A stretch of DNA of 64,000 bases from Streptomyces cavernae. GTDB lineage: Bacteria > Actinomycetota > Actinomycetes > Streptomycetales > Streptomycetaceae. Under the pieces are notes generated by a model. The model did not search any database. It had not been told where the DNA came from and worked only from the letters and a program-made list of their open reading frames with translations. The stretch is from contig NZ_ML137708.1 in assembly GCF_004023625.1 (NCBI RefSeq), forward strand, positions 380,442-444,441. The letters run 5' to 3'. Each line of letters opens with the position of its first letter. Position 1 is the stretch's first letter. The position numbers and the translations under genes are program-made. This document shows, piece by piece, positions 1 through 8,530 of the stretch.

Positions 1-375
1 CTGGAGATCGAGAGGGCGTTCCATGATGCGAGGCTACTGAACGTCTGCTCAGTCCCCCACCGAAATACCCGGCGGGCCGTCGGCGCGCCCATACCTCGAC
101 GGCTGGGCGAGACCTCACCATGCCTACCGGCATCTGCGACGGCCTCTGCGAGGGTGATCCCCGGCACGTAGGCCATGGCCACCCACGGCCAGCACATACG
201 GCCCTGCCTGCCGCGGATCTCCCGAGGCCAACCGCTGCGGCATCGTCCCAGTCCCCCGGTGACGTGGCCCTGCACCTTCACGGTCCCGCAACTGCCACGT
301 CGGACAAGGGGTTTGCCGATGGTGTCAGGGTGTCGGCCGCCAGTGCCCCGGTGGCCGGTCATGCACCACCGTGGG
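1..375. other. Left edge, no supported gene
   Basis: I see no convincing coding region here. The only hint is an ATG on the minus strand at position 24 that would begin a gene leaving the window to the left, with eight codons visible and no clear ribosome binding site. The plus-strand reading frames in this stretch run antisense into the secreted-protein gene that follows and look like GC-rich shadows. Confidence 0.3.
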
Positions 376-948
376 TCAATCCTGACCAGGAGTCAGTCTC
401 AACACCGTGAGGTCGAACGCGAACGCGGTGGAGCAGGACAGCGGGACGCTGTCATCGAGCACATCCACCGTGGCCACCGTCTCCAGCTGGGTGTTGGTTC
501 CCTTGGTGATGACGTAGTGGTCCGCCGGGTCCTCGATGACCTCGTGCACGTGCTTCGGCTGTCCCGCGTCCGCGTAGGTGCCGCTGACGACGGCGTCGCC
601 CGCCGGCTCGGCCGTGTCGTCCAGCTTCCTGATCGGGATCTCGGCAGCGATGGTCCCGTTGGAGAAGAGCGTGGTGTCCTCCGGTCCGTAACCACCGCCG
701 TACTCCCCGTCCGGCGTCTCGACCGACAGGCCGACGTGCGAGCCGAACGCGGAGTTCTGGTAGAGGTCCACCGTGACGGTGACGCCTCCGGACTGTCCGG
801 TGCAAGACAGGGCGTAGCCCTTCTCGATCGTCCGCTCCGGCTTGAATCCGTTCTCCGTCGCCGGGGCGGCCTGGGCGGCCGCGCCGGCGGTCGCGACCAT
901 TCCGGCACCGATCAGGCTGGTCAGTGCGACTCTTGTCATGTTTCTCAA
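376..948 (-). CDS. Secreted protein of unknown function
   Basis: A 190-residue protein with a clear Sec signal peptide: basic start, hydrophobic core, and an AxA-type cleavage site near residue 27. The mature part has two cysteines (about residues 49 and 172) that could form a disulfide, and it looks beta-rich with many Thr, Val and Gly. I do not recognise the family. The start is TTG at 948, chosen because GGGGA lies about 6 bases upstream; an in-frame ATG three codons later is the alternative. It is monocistronic and followed downstream by no recognisable partner. Confidence 0.75.
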   Translation of the reverse strand: MRNMTRVALTSLIGAGMVATAGAAAQAAPATENGFKPERTIEKGYALSCTGQSGGVTVTVDLYQNSAFGSHVGLSVETPDGEYGGGYGPEDTTLFSNGTIAAEIPIRKLDDTAEPAGDAVVSGTYADAGQPKHVHEVIEDPADHYVITKGTNTQLETVATVDVLDDSVPLSCSTAFAFDLTVLRLTPGQD

Positions 949-1087
949 TGTGGTTCCCCGTTCTTGGGCTCTGGGCCCATATGGCGCGTTTACGCGCGTT
1001 GCGGGAACTGAGACACGCCAGGCAGGTCTTCGGTTGCACCGGACGGAGAGTTTTCGTCGCCGTGCCGACGGCTCAGCGGCCGACGGC

Positions 1088-1816
1088 TCAGCGGCTGAAC
1101 AGTTCGAAGGACACGGCCGGTTTGCCGCCGAAGCGCTTGCCGGTGGTCTCCGCCCAGGAGGTGAGGAAGGAGCGTACGTACGTCTCCGGGTCCTCGTCCG
1201 TCAACACCTCTATGTACGTGCGGTGTTCGAGCAGGGAGCGGACGGCTCGCTCCATGCCCGGGGTGGCGTCCACCGCATGGGTGGGGGTGGCCGAGCCCGC
1301 GACGGCGACCCAGCGCACGCCGTCCCAGGGTTCCAGGTCCAGCTCGGGGAAGATCCAGCGGTTGCCGGCGTCCGCCGCGGCGTCCAGGACGGCGCGGCCG
1401 ACGGCCACGTGGTCAGGTGTGTTCCAGGCGACGCCGCCCCAGGTGTCGCGGTGGTTGAGGGTGATCACCAGCTCGGGGCGGTGCCGGCGGATCGCCGCGG
1501 CGATGTCCCGCCTGAGCACCGTTCCGTACTCGATCACCCCGTCCTTGTGATCCAGGAACTCCACCTCGGTGACACCGACGACGGCGGCACTCGCGCGCTG
1601 TTCCCGTTCCCGCAGCGGCCCGCACTCCGCGGGATCCAGGGTGTCGATGCCCGCCTCGCCGCGGGTCGCGAGGACGTAGGCGACCTCTCGGCCTCCGTCC
1701 GTCCACGCGGCGATGGCGGCCGAGCAGCCGTACTCGAGGTCGTCCGGGTGGGCGACCACGGCGAGCGCGCGCTTCCAGTCGTCGGGCATGGGCTCAAGTT
1801 GTGTCGGCTCGGTCAT
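1088..1816 (-). CDS. PIG-L family deacetylase
   Basis: A 242-residue protein of the PIG-L/LmbE family, zinc-dependent hydrolases that remove the N-acetyl group from GlcNAc-type substrates such as mycothiol, bacillithiol or natural-product precursors. The family metal motif HPDD is at residues 23-26 and the third zinc ligand is the histidine of TPDHVAVG near residue 136, so the active site looks complete. No signal peptide, so cytosolic. AAGGTG lies just upstream of the ATG. The true substrate cannot be told from sequence. It is shorter than MshB-type enzymes and does not neighbour mycothiol genes. Confidence 0.88.
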   Translation of the reverse strand: MTEPTQLEPMPDDWKRALAVVAHPDDLEYGCSAAIAAWTDGGREVAYVLATRGEAGIDTLDPAECGPLREREQRASAAVVGVTEVEFLDHKDGVIEYGTVLRRDIAAAIRRHRPELVITLNHRDTWGGVAWNTPDHVAVGRAVLDAAADAGNRWIFPELDLEPWDGVRWVAVAGSATPTHAVDATPGMERAVRSLLEHRTYIEVLTDEDPETYVRSFLTSWAETTGKRFGGKPAVSFELFSR

Positions 1817-1919
1817 GATCGCACCTTAGTGCCGCGGCCGGGCTCGCCGTGCGTGTCGGCCGACGGCCCGCCGGAACTGCGGGCGCTGGAGCGGGAGGAC
1901 CGTGCGAGTCACCTCCCGC

Positions 1920-2561
1920 TCACGGCCGCCAGGTTTCGGAGATCTCGCAGTCGACCCGCACGTCGCCCACCTCCCCGGTGCAGTTGTCCGTGCCGACGCC
2001 TCCGTAGGAGGAGTCATTGCCCACCAGTCCGTCGAAGGAGGCGAAGCGGTCGTTGCCCGCGTTGCCCCGCATGGTGTCATTGCCGCCGCCGCCGAGCAGG
2101 TCGTCGTTCCCGGAGCCGCCGCGGAGGGTGTCGTCCCCGTCGTCGCCGTACATGACGACACGCTGGGTCACGTCGTCGATCACCGTGAAGATGTCGTTGC
2201 CCGCTTGGCCGTGGAGACGCGCGAGGAGGTTGGCCCGCAGGACCACGGTGTCGCCGCGGTCCCCGGCGAGGAGTTCGATGATGCGGTTGCCGGCCGGGCA
2301 GGAGACCGATCTGCTGGTGAGCTGGGTGCAGCCGGGTCCCGCAGTGACGGTGTCACCGTAGTCGGTGATGATGACGTTGCCGCCGGACGGATTGATGAAT
2401 ATCTCGTTCGCCTTTCCGGCCGCGGCGAAGACGTTGATGTGGGTCGAGTACGCGGAAACACCGGTAGCTGCGTGAGCCTGCCCGGCCGATAGCGCCATCA
2501 CCGCGCCCACCGCCGACGCCGTCACGACGGCCTGCAGCCCTGTGCGCTTCGAAGTTGCCAA
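1920..2561 (-). CDS. Secreted RTX-like calcium-binding repeat protein
   Basis: A 213-residue exported protein. Residues 1-31 form a Sec signal peptide ending in AHA. Residues about 138-186 hold Gly-Gly/Asn-Asp repeats of the haemolysin-type calcium-binding (RTX) kind (GDDGDD, GGSGNDD, GGGGNDT, GNAGND), which form a parallel beta roll around Ca2+. The repeat block is short compared with secreted RTX enzymes and no catalytic domain is attached. Start is TTG at 2561 with a strong AGGAGG 6 bases upstream. Such small proteins are common in Streptomyces and their role is unknown. Confidence 0.82.
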   Translation of the reverse strand: MATSKRTGLQAVVTASAVGAVMALSAGQAHAATGVSAYSTHINVFAAAGKANEIFINPSGGNVIITDYGDTVTAGPGCTQLTSRSVSCPAGNRIIELLAGDRGDTVVLRANLLARLHGQAGNDIFTVIDDVTQRVVMYGDDGDDTLRGGSGNDDLLGGGGNDTMRGNAGNDRFASFDGLVGNDSSYGGVGTDNCTGEVGDVRVDCEISETWRP

Positions 2562-2968
2562 TGCCCCTCCTGTCCATACGTGTTGTCACGCTGTGTCCAA
2601 TGTGTACGCGGACATGAGGCGGCACATGGGTGGAGGTCCCCCAATTACTTGTGGCGGGGGCAGTGTCACACCGTGACACTGCCCCCGCCGAGAGACCTGG
2701 GGGGCCTGGCCGAGGGCGGTCCGGTCCTCCACGGGGTCGGGCCATCCGGCGCCGATGTACCGCTTCGCGGCGTCCACGCGGTGGGTGCGCATCATGTTGC
2801 GCCCATCTGTCGAGCTCCGCTCCGGCCGCCCAGCAGGCTCACTGAGGACGAACGGTGAAGCCACGAGCCTGTGTCGAAGCCTGGCCCGATCAGCGCACAT
2901 CGTCTGCTGCGTGCGATCGCAAGTCGCCGGAAGGTCCTCGTAGCGGAGCTACCAGGGCTGAGTAGGCG
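2562..2968. other. Intergenic region with strong palindrome
   Basis: About 400 bases separate the RTX-like gene start from the end of the peptidase-like gene, both on the minus strand. It contains the 17-bp perfect inverted repeat listed separately. Short reading frames on both strands have no recognisable product and no consistent ribosome binding sites. I see no RNA gene. Confidence 0.5.
2653..2689. terminator. Perfect 17-bp inverted repeat, likely terminator
   Basis: Arms 2653-2669 and 2673-2689 are perfectly complementary with a 3-base loop, starting GGCGGGGGC. This is a very stable stem. It lies downstream of the hydrolase gene and upstream of the RTX-like gene, so a transcription terminator between them is the simplest reading. 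The symmetric TGTCAC-ACC-GTGACA centre could also be a protein operator. Confidence 0.6.
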
Positions 2969-4267
2969 TCAGGCCTCGTCACGCACCAGTGCCAGCAGCC
3001 GGTCCAGGACCCGTGACCCGCCGGCCCGTACTCCGTCGTGCTCGAACTCGTCCGTGACATAGGTGCGCAGACCGCGGATCGCCCGTGCGGTGCGCAGGGA
3101 GTGTTCGGTGTCGACGTACATGTCGTCGTGGTAGACCGCCGCCGCGACCGGTACCTCGTTGGCGGCGAGGCGCGTGGGGTCGTACAGCCGCGGCCAGTCG
3201 GTGCGGGCCGCGAGCAGGTCCGCCGTCTCCCGCAGCGGGCGGAGGGCCGGGTCGCAGTCGAAGGTCCAGGGGTGGACGGACTCACCGGTGAACGGGACGG
3301 GGCCCTCACCGGCTAGCGCCTTTGCCGCGTCGAACTGCGGGAACTCCCCGCGCACCCGTTCCGCGGACCAGTCGGTGGGCCGCGCGCCCTGGGCGTAGCA
3401 GGCCTCGTGGACCAACGCGTACAGGGGGTGACCCGCGTACGACAGCAGGCCGTGGACCTCCTCCTGGAATGCGTCGGCGAGGGCCGGTCCCTCGGGGGTG
3501 GGGACGAAGGCGTGTTCGAGGAGGTAGTGCAGGCGGTGGCTGCCGTCCGAGGTGCCGAGCAGGATACCGAGGGACTGGAAGGCCTCGACCGTCAGCCGGT
3601 AGCCGCTGCTGAGGACCGGCTCGTGCCGGATCAGGTGCTCGGCGATCCGCCGCGCCCGCTCGACGTCCTGCGGATAGCGCCGGTAGTGCGCGGCCACCTT
3701 GCGTTCGACACGCGGGAACGCGGCCCGGTACACGTCGTCCATGTGGCCGTCCAGCGCGGGCAGTCCGCCGGTGATCAGGGCGGCACTCAGCCCTTGGGGC
3801 GCGAAGGAGAGGTAGGTGACGGCGCAGAAGCCGCCGAAGCTCTGGCCGAGGACGGTCCAGGGGGCGCCGCCGGTGACCTGCGGGCGGATCGCCTCGCAGT
3901 CGCGGACGATGGAGTCGGCGCGGAAGAGGGCGAGGTAGTCGGCCTGTTCGCGGGGGCCGCCCCGCAACGGGAGCGTCTGGCGGTTGGCTGGGGTGGAAGC
4001 GCCGGTGCCGCGCTGGTCGAGCAGGAGTACCCGGAAGTCCCTGAGGGCGCGGTCGAGCCAGGCGGCCCTGCCGACGAAGCGGTTGGCACCGAAGCCGGGT
4101 CCGCCCTGGAGGTAGACCAGCCAGGGCAGGCCGGCGTCCACCCTGTCGCTCGCGACGACCTCGCGCGCGTACAGCTCGATCTGCTCCCCCGAGGGGTCGT
4201 CGTGGTCGAGAGGCACGCTGAAGTGACGGTCGGTGAGAACGACACCGGGCTGGCGGTAAGTGGTCAA
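2969..4267 (-). CDS. Alpha/beta hydrolase, prolyl aminopeptidase-like (family S33)
   Basis: About 432 residues with the hallmarks of S33 proline iminopeptidases: oxyanion motif GGPGFG (55-60), DQRGTG (84-89) and the nucleophile elbow GQSFGG with Ser143. A C-terminal histidine in FEHDG near residue 410 can complete the triad. The expected reaction is removal of N-terminal proline from small peptides in the cytosol; there is no signal peptide. The frame stays open upstream to 4426, but I chose TTG at 4267 because GGAG sits 5 bases before it and homology starts there. It is not part of the neighbouring rhamnose operon by function. Confidence 0.85.
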   Translation of the reverse strand: MTTYRQPGVVLTDRHFSVPLDHDDPSGEQIELYAREVVASDRVDAGLPWLVYLQGGPGFGANRFVGRAAWLDRALRDFRVLLLDQRGTGASTPANRQTLPLRGGPREQADYLALFRADSIVRDCEAIRPQVTGGAPWTVLGQSFGGFCAVTYLSFAPQGLSAALITGGLPALDGHMDDVYRAAFPRVERKVAAHYRRYPQDVERARRIAEHLIRHEPVLSSGYRLTVEAFQSLGILLGTSDGSHRLHYLLEHAFVPTPEGPALADAFQEEVHGLLSYAGHPLYALVHEACYAQGARPTDWSAERVRGEFPQFDAAKALAGEGPVPFTGESVHPWTFDCDPALRPLRETADLLAARTDWPRLYDPTRLAANEVPVAAAVYHDDMYVDTEHSLRTARAIRGLRTYVTDEFEHDGVRAGGSRVLDRLLALVRDEA

Positions 4268-4317
4268 CGGGGCTCCAGGGACGTACGGTTCCAGGCTGCG
4301 ACCCAGTTCAACACATG

Positions 4318-4373
4318 TATGCCGATCGGCCCAGAGCCCGGATGAGCGTTCCGCTCCTGAAATGCCGATCGGC
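4318..4373. promoter_or_regulatory. Repeated 13-bp motif upstream of the hydrolase
   Basis: The 13-mer ATGCCGATCGGCC occurs twice about 43 bases apart in the gap between the hydrolase start and the LacI gene end, and it contains the palindrome GCCGATCGGC. The position suits an operator upstream of the hydrolase gene, but no regulator can be assigned. Confidence 0.3.
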
Positions 4374-4441
4374 CGCGGTTTCGGCCGAATACCGACGGTC
4401 GGCCTGTCCGTGCGCCCCCGCGGCACTCACTCTCGGTCACA

Positions 4442-5461
4442 TCAGCGTGTCGGCAGACTGGAGCTGCGGACCACCAGCTCGGGCTGGAGCACGACCCGGC
4501 GGTGCTCGTGCCGTGCGGCGTCCGCCTCGGTCTCCTCCAGGAGCAGCTCCGCGGCCAGGGCACCCATGGTGACCGCCGGCTGCCGTACGGAGGTGAGCGG
4601 GACGGCCGCCGCGGCGGCGAACTCGATGTCGTCGTAGCCGACGATCGCCAGGTCGTCCGGGACGCTGACCCCGGCGGCGAACATGGCCTGCAGCACGCCG
4701 AGCGCGAGCAGGTCGTTGGCGCAGAACACGGCGGTCGGGCGGTCGGCGAGCCCCAGCAGGCGGGCGCCTGCGTCCCGTCCGGCGGCCACGTCGAGCCGTT
4801 CCGTGGGCAGCTCGCGCAGGGCGTCCGGGCCGAGGCCGGCCTCGGCGAGGGCGCGGACGGCGCCCTGCCGGCGGTCGCTGACCTGGTTGAGGCCGGGCGG
4901 CCCGCTGACGTAGGCGATGGAGCGGTGGCCCGCGTCCACCAGGTGCCGTACGGCCAGTGCCCCGCCCGCCACGTCGTCGACGGAGACCGAACACTCGGTG
5001 GTGCCCTCGGCGACCCGGTCGACCAGGACGAACGGGATGCCGTGCCGGCGAAACGTCTCGATGTTGCGCCCGGTCGCGTCGGCGGGGGTCAGCAGCACTC
5101 CGCGTACCCGCTGCTCGGCGAAGAGCGAGAGGTAATCGGCCTCCTCGCCGGCGCTCTGCGCGCTGTTGCAGACCATGACGCCGAGTCCGGCGTCACGGGC
5201 CTTTCGTTCGGCCCCGCGGGCCACGTCCACGAAGAAGGGGTTGCCCATGTCGAGGACGAGCAGACCCATGATCCGGCTGCGCCCGGCGCGCAGTTGGCGT
5301 GCGGACTCGCTGCGGACGTAGCCGAGGCGGTCTATCGCGGACTGCACGCGGGCGCGCGTCTCGGAGGCCACGGTGTCCGGGCGGTTGATCACGTTGGACA
5401 CCGTGCCCACGGAGACTCCGGCGGCGCGGGCGACGTCCTTGATACCCACCGAATGGGCCAT
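4442..5461 (-). CDS. LacI-family repressor of the rhamnose regulon
   Basis: A 339-residue LacI/GalR regulator: N-terminal helix-turn-helix at about residues 6-25, a hinge with the conserved ARQLRAGRS segment, then a periplasmic-binding-like effector domain ending with the GYDDIEFA motif. It is the last gene of the minus-strand rhamnose operon, so it probably regulates itself and both divergent promoters at 12.1-12.3 kb, where LacI-type operators (TGAA...TTCA) occur. The inducer is most likely L-rhamnose or a catabolite; that is inferred from context. Confidence 0.9.
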   Translation of the reverse strand: MAHSVGIKDVARAAGVSVGTVSNVINRPDTVASETRARVQSAIDRLGYVRSESARQLRAGRSRIMGLLVLDMGNPFFVDVARGAERKARDAGLGVMVCNSAQSAGEEADYLSLFAEQRVRGVLLTPADATGRNIETFRRHGIPFVLVDRVAEGTTECSVSVDDVAGGALAVRHLVDAGHRSIAYVSGPPGLNQVSDRRQGAVRALAEAGLGPDALRELPTERLDVAAGRDAGARLLGLADRPTAVFCANDLLALGVLQAMFAAGVSVPDDLAIVGYDDIEFAAAAAVPLTSVRQPAVTMGALAAELLLEETEADAARHEHRRVVLQPELVVRSSSLPTR

Positions 5462-5537
5462 CGGGCGAGGACCTCCAGAATGAAGCGGAGCGGCGGGTGC
5501 GCGCTTACATTAACCTGCGTGCCGCACCCGCCACAGG

Positions 5538-6968
5538 TCAGGTGGGCAGGCGGAAATTGAGGTTGCGGAGCGCCGAGGGCGTGGTGCCGCTGGACTTCTC
5601 CTGGTACATGATCGACAGGTAGTGGTCCTGGGTGACCCGTGTCTCGTCGATCACGACCTCCCCGAAGGCGTTCAGCCCGGCCGCGACCCCGTCGTACAGC
5701 ATCGTCCAGTCGGTGTACCCGGATGCCTTGGAGGCCCCGGCGACACGGCAGAAGGGGAAGATCGCGTACGCGTTGTCGTACTTGTCGAGGATCAGTTTCG
5801 TGCGCTGGCTGGAGTTCAGCGGTACCGGTATCTCGGTCTTCTGCCAGGTACCGGAGGAGTTCTTGCGGACGTGGAAGGCCCGGCCGTTGGCGGTGCGGTC
5901 GGCGACGTAGTTCGTGGTGCACTGGCCGAAGCGGCCCGGCACATAGCTGATGATCGCGTGCGGGCGGCCCGCCGAGTCCGTGAACTGGCTCTCCTGGTTC
6001 ATCAGCGAGTGGTCCGGGTTGAGCGGGTCCACGACCAGCCCGGAGTCGGCGACGGAGACCTTGTCGGAGCTTCCGGTGGTACCGACGACGGTGCCCGCGT
6101 TGTTGCGCCAGGTACGGCCGCGGTCGTCGGAGTAGACGTAGCCGGTGTCGTGGTTGGTGATGCCGCCGCTGCTGCACATCACGGCGCCGTTCTGCTCGCG
6201 CCAGGTGAAGAATGAGTGCAGCCGCCCGTTCCTGTCGTAGTCGATGCCGTGCAGATACATGTTGCGGGCGGTGCTGGAGCCGTGCTCGCTGGTGTAGGTG
6301 CCGGTGGAGCTGGTCCACTCACCGAGGTTGGTCCACGATGTGCCGTCGTACTCGGCGAGGGCGTTGCGTCCGTTGCCGGAGACGGCGACGCGGTAGCTCA
6401 GCTGGAGCTTGCCCTCGGGCGTCGAGATGAACTGCGGGTAGGTGAACTGCGAGGTGAGCGTGAGTCCGTCGAGGGTGGACTGCGGTGCGCCGAAGCGGCT
6501 CGCGGTCCAGCTCAGTCCGGAGGGGTTGTCCATCAGTCCGGCCACCGACTTGACGTAGGTGAAGCCGTCGCTGTGGGAGTCCATGTTGAGGTGCAGCCGG
6601 CCGTCGACCTTGGAGACGCCCATGGAGATGACGTTGTGGGAGTCGTTGTAGCGGAGGGTGTGGCCGACCTTGACCGTGGACCAGGTGCTGGAACCGAACA
6701 CGCGGCGGCCGACGACGGCGTTGCGGTCGGCGGTGTACCAGACGGCGTACTGGTAGCCCTTGTAGGTCAGCAGACCGTTCTTCTGGAACGCGTTGTTGTT
6801 GACCAGGCCGTCGTAGGAGACGAAGTAGAGGGCCTGGGTGTCGAGTGTGGTGCTGCCGGTCAGGGTGAGCGAGGGGCCGGGGTCGGCGGCCCGTGCGATA
6901 CCCGCGCCGGCACCCGGTGCCGCCACGCCGGTCAGCAGGGCGGTCGCCAGCAGGGTGCGTCTTCTCAT
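5538..6968 (-). CDS. Secreted BNR-repeat lyase, probable rhamnosyl-glucuronate lyase
   Basis: A 476-residue exported protein with a signal peptide (basic MRRR start, cleavage near residue 27) followed by a beta-propeller with BNR/Asp-box-like segments (for example YSDDRGRTWRNN). The whole mature part matches the BNR_4 type, which contains L-rhamnose-alpha-1,4-glucuronate lyases (PL42-like) and related enzymes acting on gum arabic or ulvan. Being inside a rhamnose transport operon, it most likely frees rhamnose-containing units outside the cell. There is no carbohydrate-binding module. Exact activity (lyase or hydrolase) is an inference from family plus neighbourhood. Confidence 0.75.
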   Translation of the reverse strand: MRRRTLLATALLTGVAAPGAGAGIARAADPGPSLTLTGSTTLDTQALYFVSYDGLVNNNAFQKNGLLTYKGYQYAVWYTADRNAVVGRRVFGSSTWSTVKVGHTLRYNDSHNVISMGVSKVDGRLHLNMDSHSDGFTYVKSVAGLMDNPSGLSWTASRFGAPQSTLDGLTLTSQFTYPQFISTPEGKLQLSYRVAVSGNGRNALAEYDGTSWTNLGEWTSSTGTYTSEHGSSTARNMYLHGIDYDRNGRLHSFFTWREQNGAVMCSSGGITNHDTGYVYSDDRGRTWRNNAGTVVGTTGSSDKVSVADSGLVVDPLNPDHSLMNQESQFTDSAGRPHAIISYVPGRFGQCTTNYVADRTANGRAFHVRKNSSGTWQKTEIPVPLNSSQRTKLILDKYDNAYAIFPFCRVAGASKASGYTDWTMLYDGVAAGLNAFGEVVIDETRVTQDHYLSIMYQEKSSGTTPSALRNLNFRLPT

Positions 6969-7002
6969 GTCCGCGGCTCCTGGGACAATCGAGGGGAAGG
7001 GT

Positions 7003-7323
7003 TCAGGCGAGGTGGAACACTTCGGTGAGCGGCTTCATGGCCTCGTCGGGCCGGGCGCCGTCCAGCGACTCGAAGAACGGCGCCATCTCCGCCTGCCAGC
7101 GGGCGTTGACGTCGGTGGCCTCCATGCCGGCCTGGGCGGCGGCGAAGTCCTCGGTCTCCAAGTAGCCGACCAGCAGGCCGTCCTCACGCAGGAAGAGCGA
7201 GTAGTTGTGCCAGCCGGTGGCCGAGAGCGCCTGAAGCATCTCCGGCCACACGGCGGCGTGCCGCTCGCGGTACTCGTCGAGGCGGTCCGCCCGGACCTTC
7301 AGCAGGAAGCACACGCGCTGCAT
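7003..7323 (-). CDS. rhaM: L-rhamnose mutarotase
   Basis: A 106-residue protein of the full RhaM/YiiL length. It interconverts alpha and beta anomers of L-rhamnose so that the isomerase receives its preferred form. The active-site Tyr18 and His22 of the E. coli enzyme are present at exactly the same positions here (in DEYRERH). The fold is a dimeric ferredoxin-like alpha/beta barrel in the cytosol. It lies between the binding-protein gene and the secreted lyase and is probably co-transcribed with the transporter. Confidence 0.95.
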   Translation of the reverse strand: MQRVCFLLKVRADRLDEYRERHAAVWPEMLQALSATGWHNYSLFLREDGLLVGYLETEDFAAAQAGMEATDVNARWQAEMAPFFESLDGARPDEAMKPLTEVFHLA

Positions 7324-7364
7324 CGATGACCTTCCGAGGTACGGGAACTGTGGGGGGTGGCGAG

Positions 7365-7386
7365 GCTACCGGGGACTGCGCCGGTA
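7365..7386. terminator. Small hairpin between rhaS and rhaM
   Basis: CTACCGG and CCGGTAG arms flank an 8-base loop in the 94-base gap between rhaS and rhaM. It may trim or attenuate the transcript so that transporter genes are expressed above the downstream genes. Confidence 0.35.
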
Positions 7387-7417
7387 GCCGGCAGCCGGTG
7401 GTCGAGGGCTGGCCGGA

Positions 7418-8500
7418 TCAGAAGTTGAACTGGTCGATGTTGTCCTTGTTGAACACGGTCGGCTTGCCGAGCGAGATCACGCCGTCCTTGCCGATGGTGA
7501 AGTCGCCCATGGAGCCGGCCTTGAAGGACTCGCCCTCCTTGCCGGTGATCTGCCCGGACGCCAGGGCCACGGCCGTACGCGCGGCCAGTTCGCCGAGCTT
7601 CGCCGGGTCCCACAGCTCGAACGCGGTGACGGTGCCGTTATTGACGTACTTGCGCATGTCGTTCGGGGTGCCGAGGCCCGTCAGCTGGACCTTGCCCTTG
7701 TACTTGGAGCCGGACAGGTACTGGGCGGCGGCCTTGATGCCGACGGTGGTCGGGGAGATGATGCCCTTCAGGTTCGGGTACTCCTGGAGCAGGCCCTGGG
7801 TCTGCTGGAAGGACTGCTGGGCGTCGTCGTTGCCGTAGGCGACCTTGACCAGCTTCATGTCCTTGTACTTCGGGTCCTTGAGCTCGTCCTTCATGAAGTC
7901 GATCCAGGTGTTCTGGTTCGTCGCGGTCTGCGCCGCGGACAGGATCGCTATCTCGCCCTTGTAGCCGATCTGCTCGGCGAGGAGCTGCACCTCGGTGCGG
8001 CCGAGGTCCTCGGCGCTGGCCTGGGAGACGAAGGCGTTGCGGCAGTCGGGCTTGGTGTCGGAGTCGTAGGTGACGACCTTGATGTCGTTCTTCATGGCCT
8101 GCTTGAGCGCGGTGCACAGGGCGCCCGGGTCCTGCGCGGACACGGCCATGGCGTCGACCTGCTGCTGGGTGAGGGTGTTGACGTAGGAGACCTGGCCGGC
8201 GGTGTCGGTGGCGCTGTTCGGGCCGACCTCCTTGTAGCTGGAGCCCAGTTCCTTCAGGGCCTTCTCGCCGCCCTTGTCGGCGGAGGTGAAGTAGGGGTTG
8301 TTGACCTGCTTGGGCAGGAAGCCGACGGTCAGGCCCTTCTTGGTGGCCGCGTTCGGGTCGGCCTTGCCGTCGGAGGCGGCGGAGCCGCTGTCGGAGGCGA
8401 CGTCCTTCTTGGTGGTGCCGCCGCAGGCGGTGAGGGCGAGGGCGAGCGAGGTGGCGGCGGCGAGGGCCGCGCAGGCACGGCGGATCGATGACTTACGCAT
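7418..8500 (-). CDS. rhaS: Rhamnose ABC transporter substrate-binding lipoprotein
   Basis: A 360-residue binding protein. The lipobox LTAC places the lipidated cysteine at residue 26, so it is anchored on the outer face of the membrane. The mature domain is the type I periplasmic-binding fold of the ribose/autoinducer-2 family, with the GFLPKQVNNPYF start typical of RhaS-like proteins. Its partners are the two permeases and the double ATPase encoded upstream in the same operon. Substrate is assigned as L-rhamnose because all neighbours are rhamnose genes. Confidence 0.92.
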   Translation of the reverse strand: MRKSSIRRACAALAAATSLALALTACGGTTKKDVASDSGSAASDGKADPNAATKKGLTVGFLPKQVNNPYFTSADKGGEKALKELGSSYKEVGPNSATDTAGQVSYVNTLTQQQVDAMAVSAQDPGALCTALKQAMKNDIKVVTYDSDTKPDCRNAFVSQASAEDLGRTEVQLLAEQIGYKGEIAILSAAQTATNQNTWIDFMKDELKDPKYKDMKLVKVAYGNDDAQQSFQQTQGLLQEYPNLKGIISPTTVGIKAAAQYLSGSKYKGKVQLTGLGTPNDMRKYVNNGTVTAFELWDPAKLGELAARTAVALASGQITGKEGESFKAGSMGDFTIGKDGVISLGKPTVFNKDNIDQFNF

Positions 8501-8530
8501 GGTGGTGGGTCCTTTACGAAAGGTGGGCGG

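Noticed and set aside
1..24. Start of a minus-strand gene leaving the window
   Set aside because: Only eight codons and no clear ribosome binding site; mentioned but not called.
4268..4426. N-terminal extension of the prolyl-aminopeptidase-like gene
   Set aside because: No family similarity, Arg/Pro-rich, and a ribosome binding site marks TTG at 4267.
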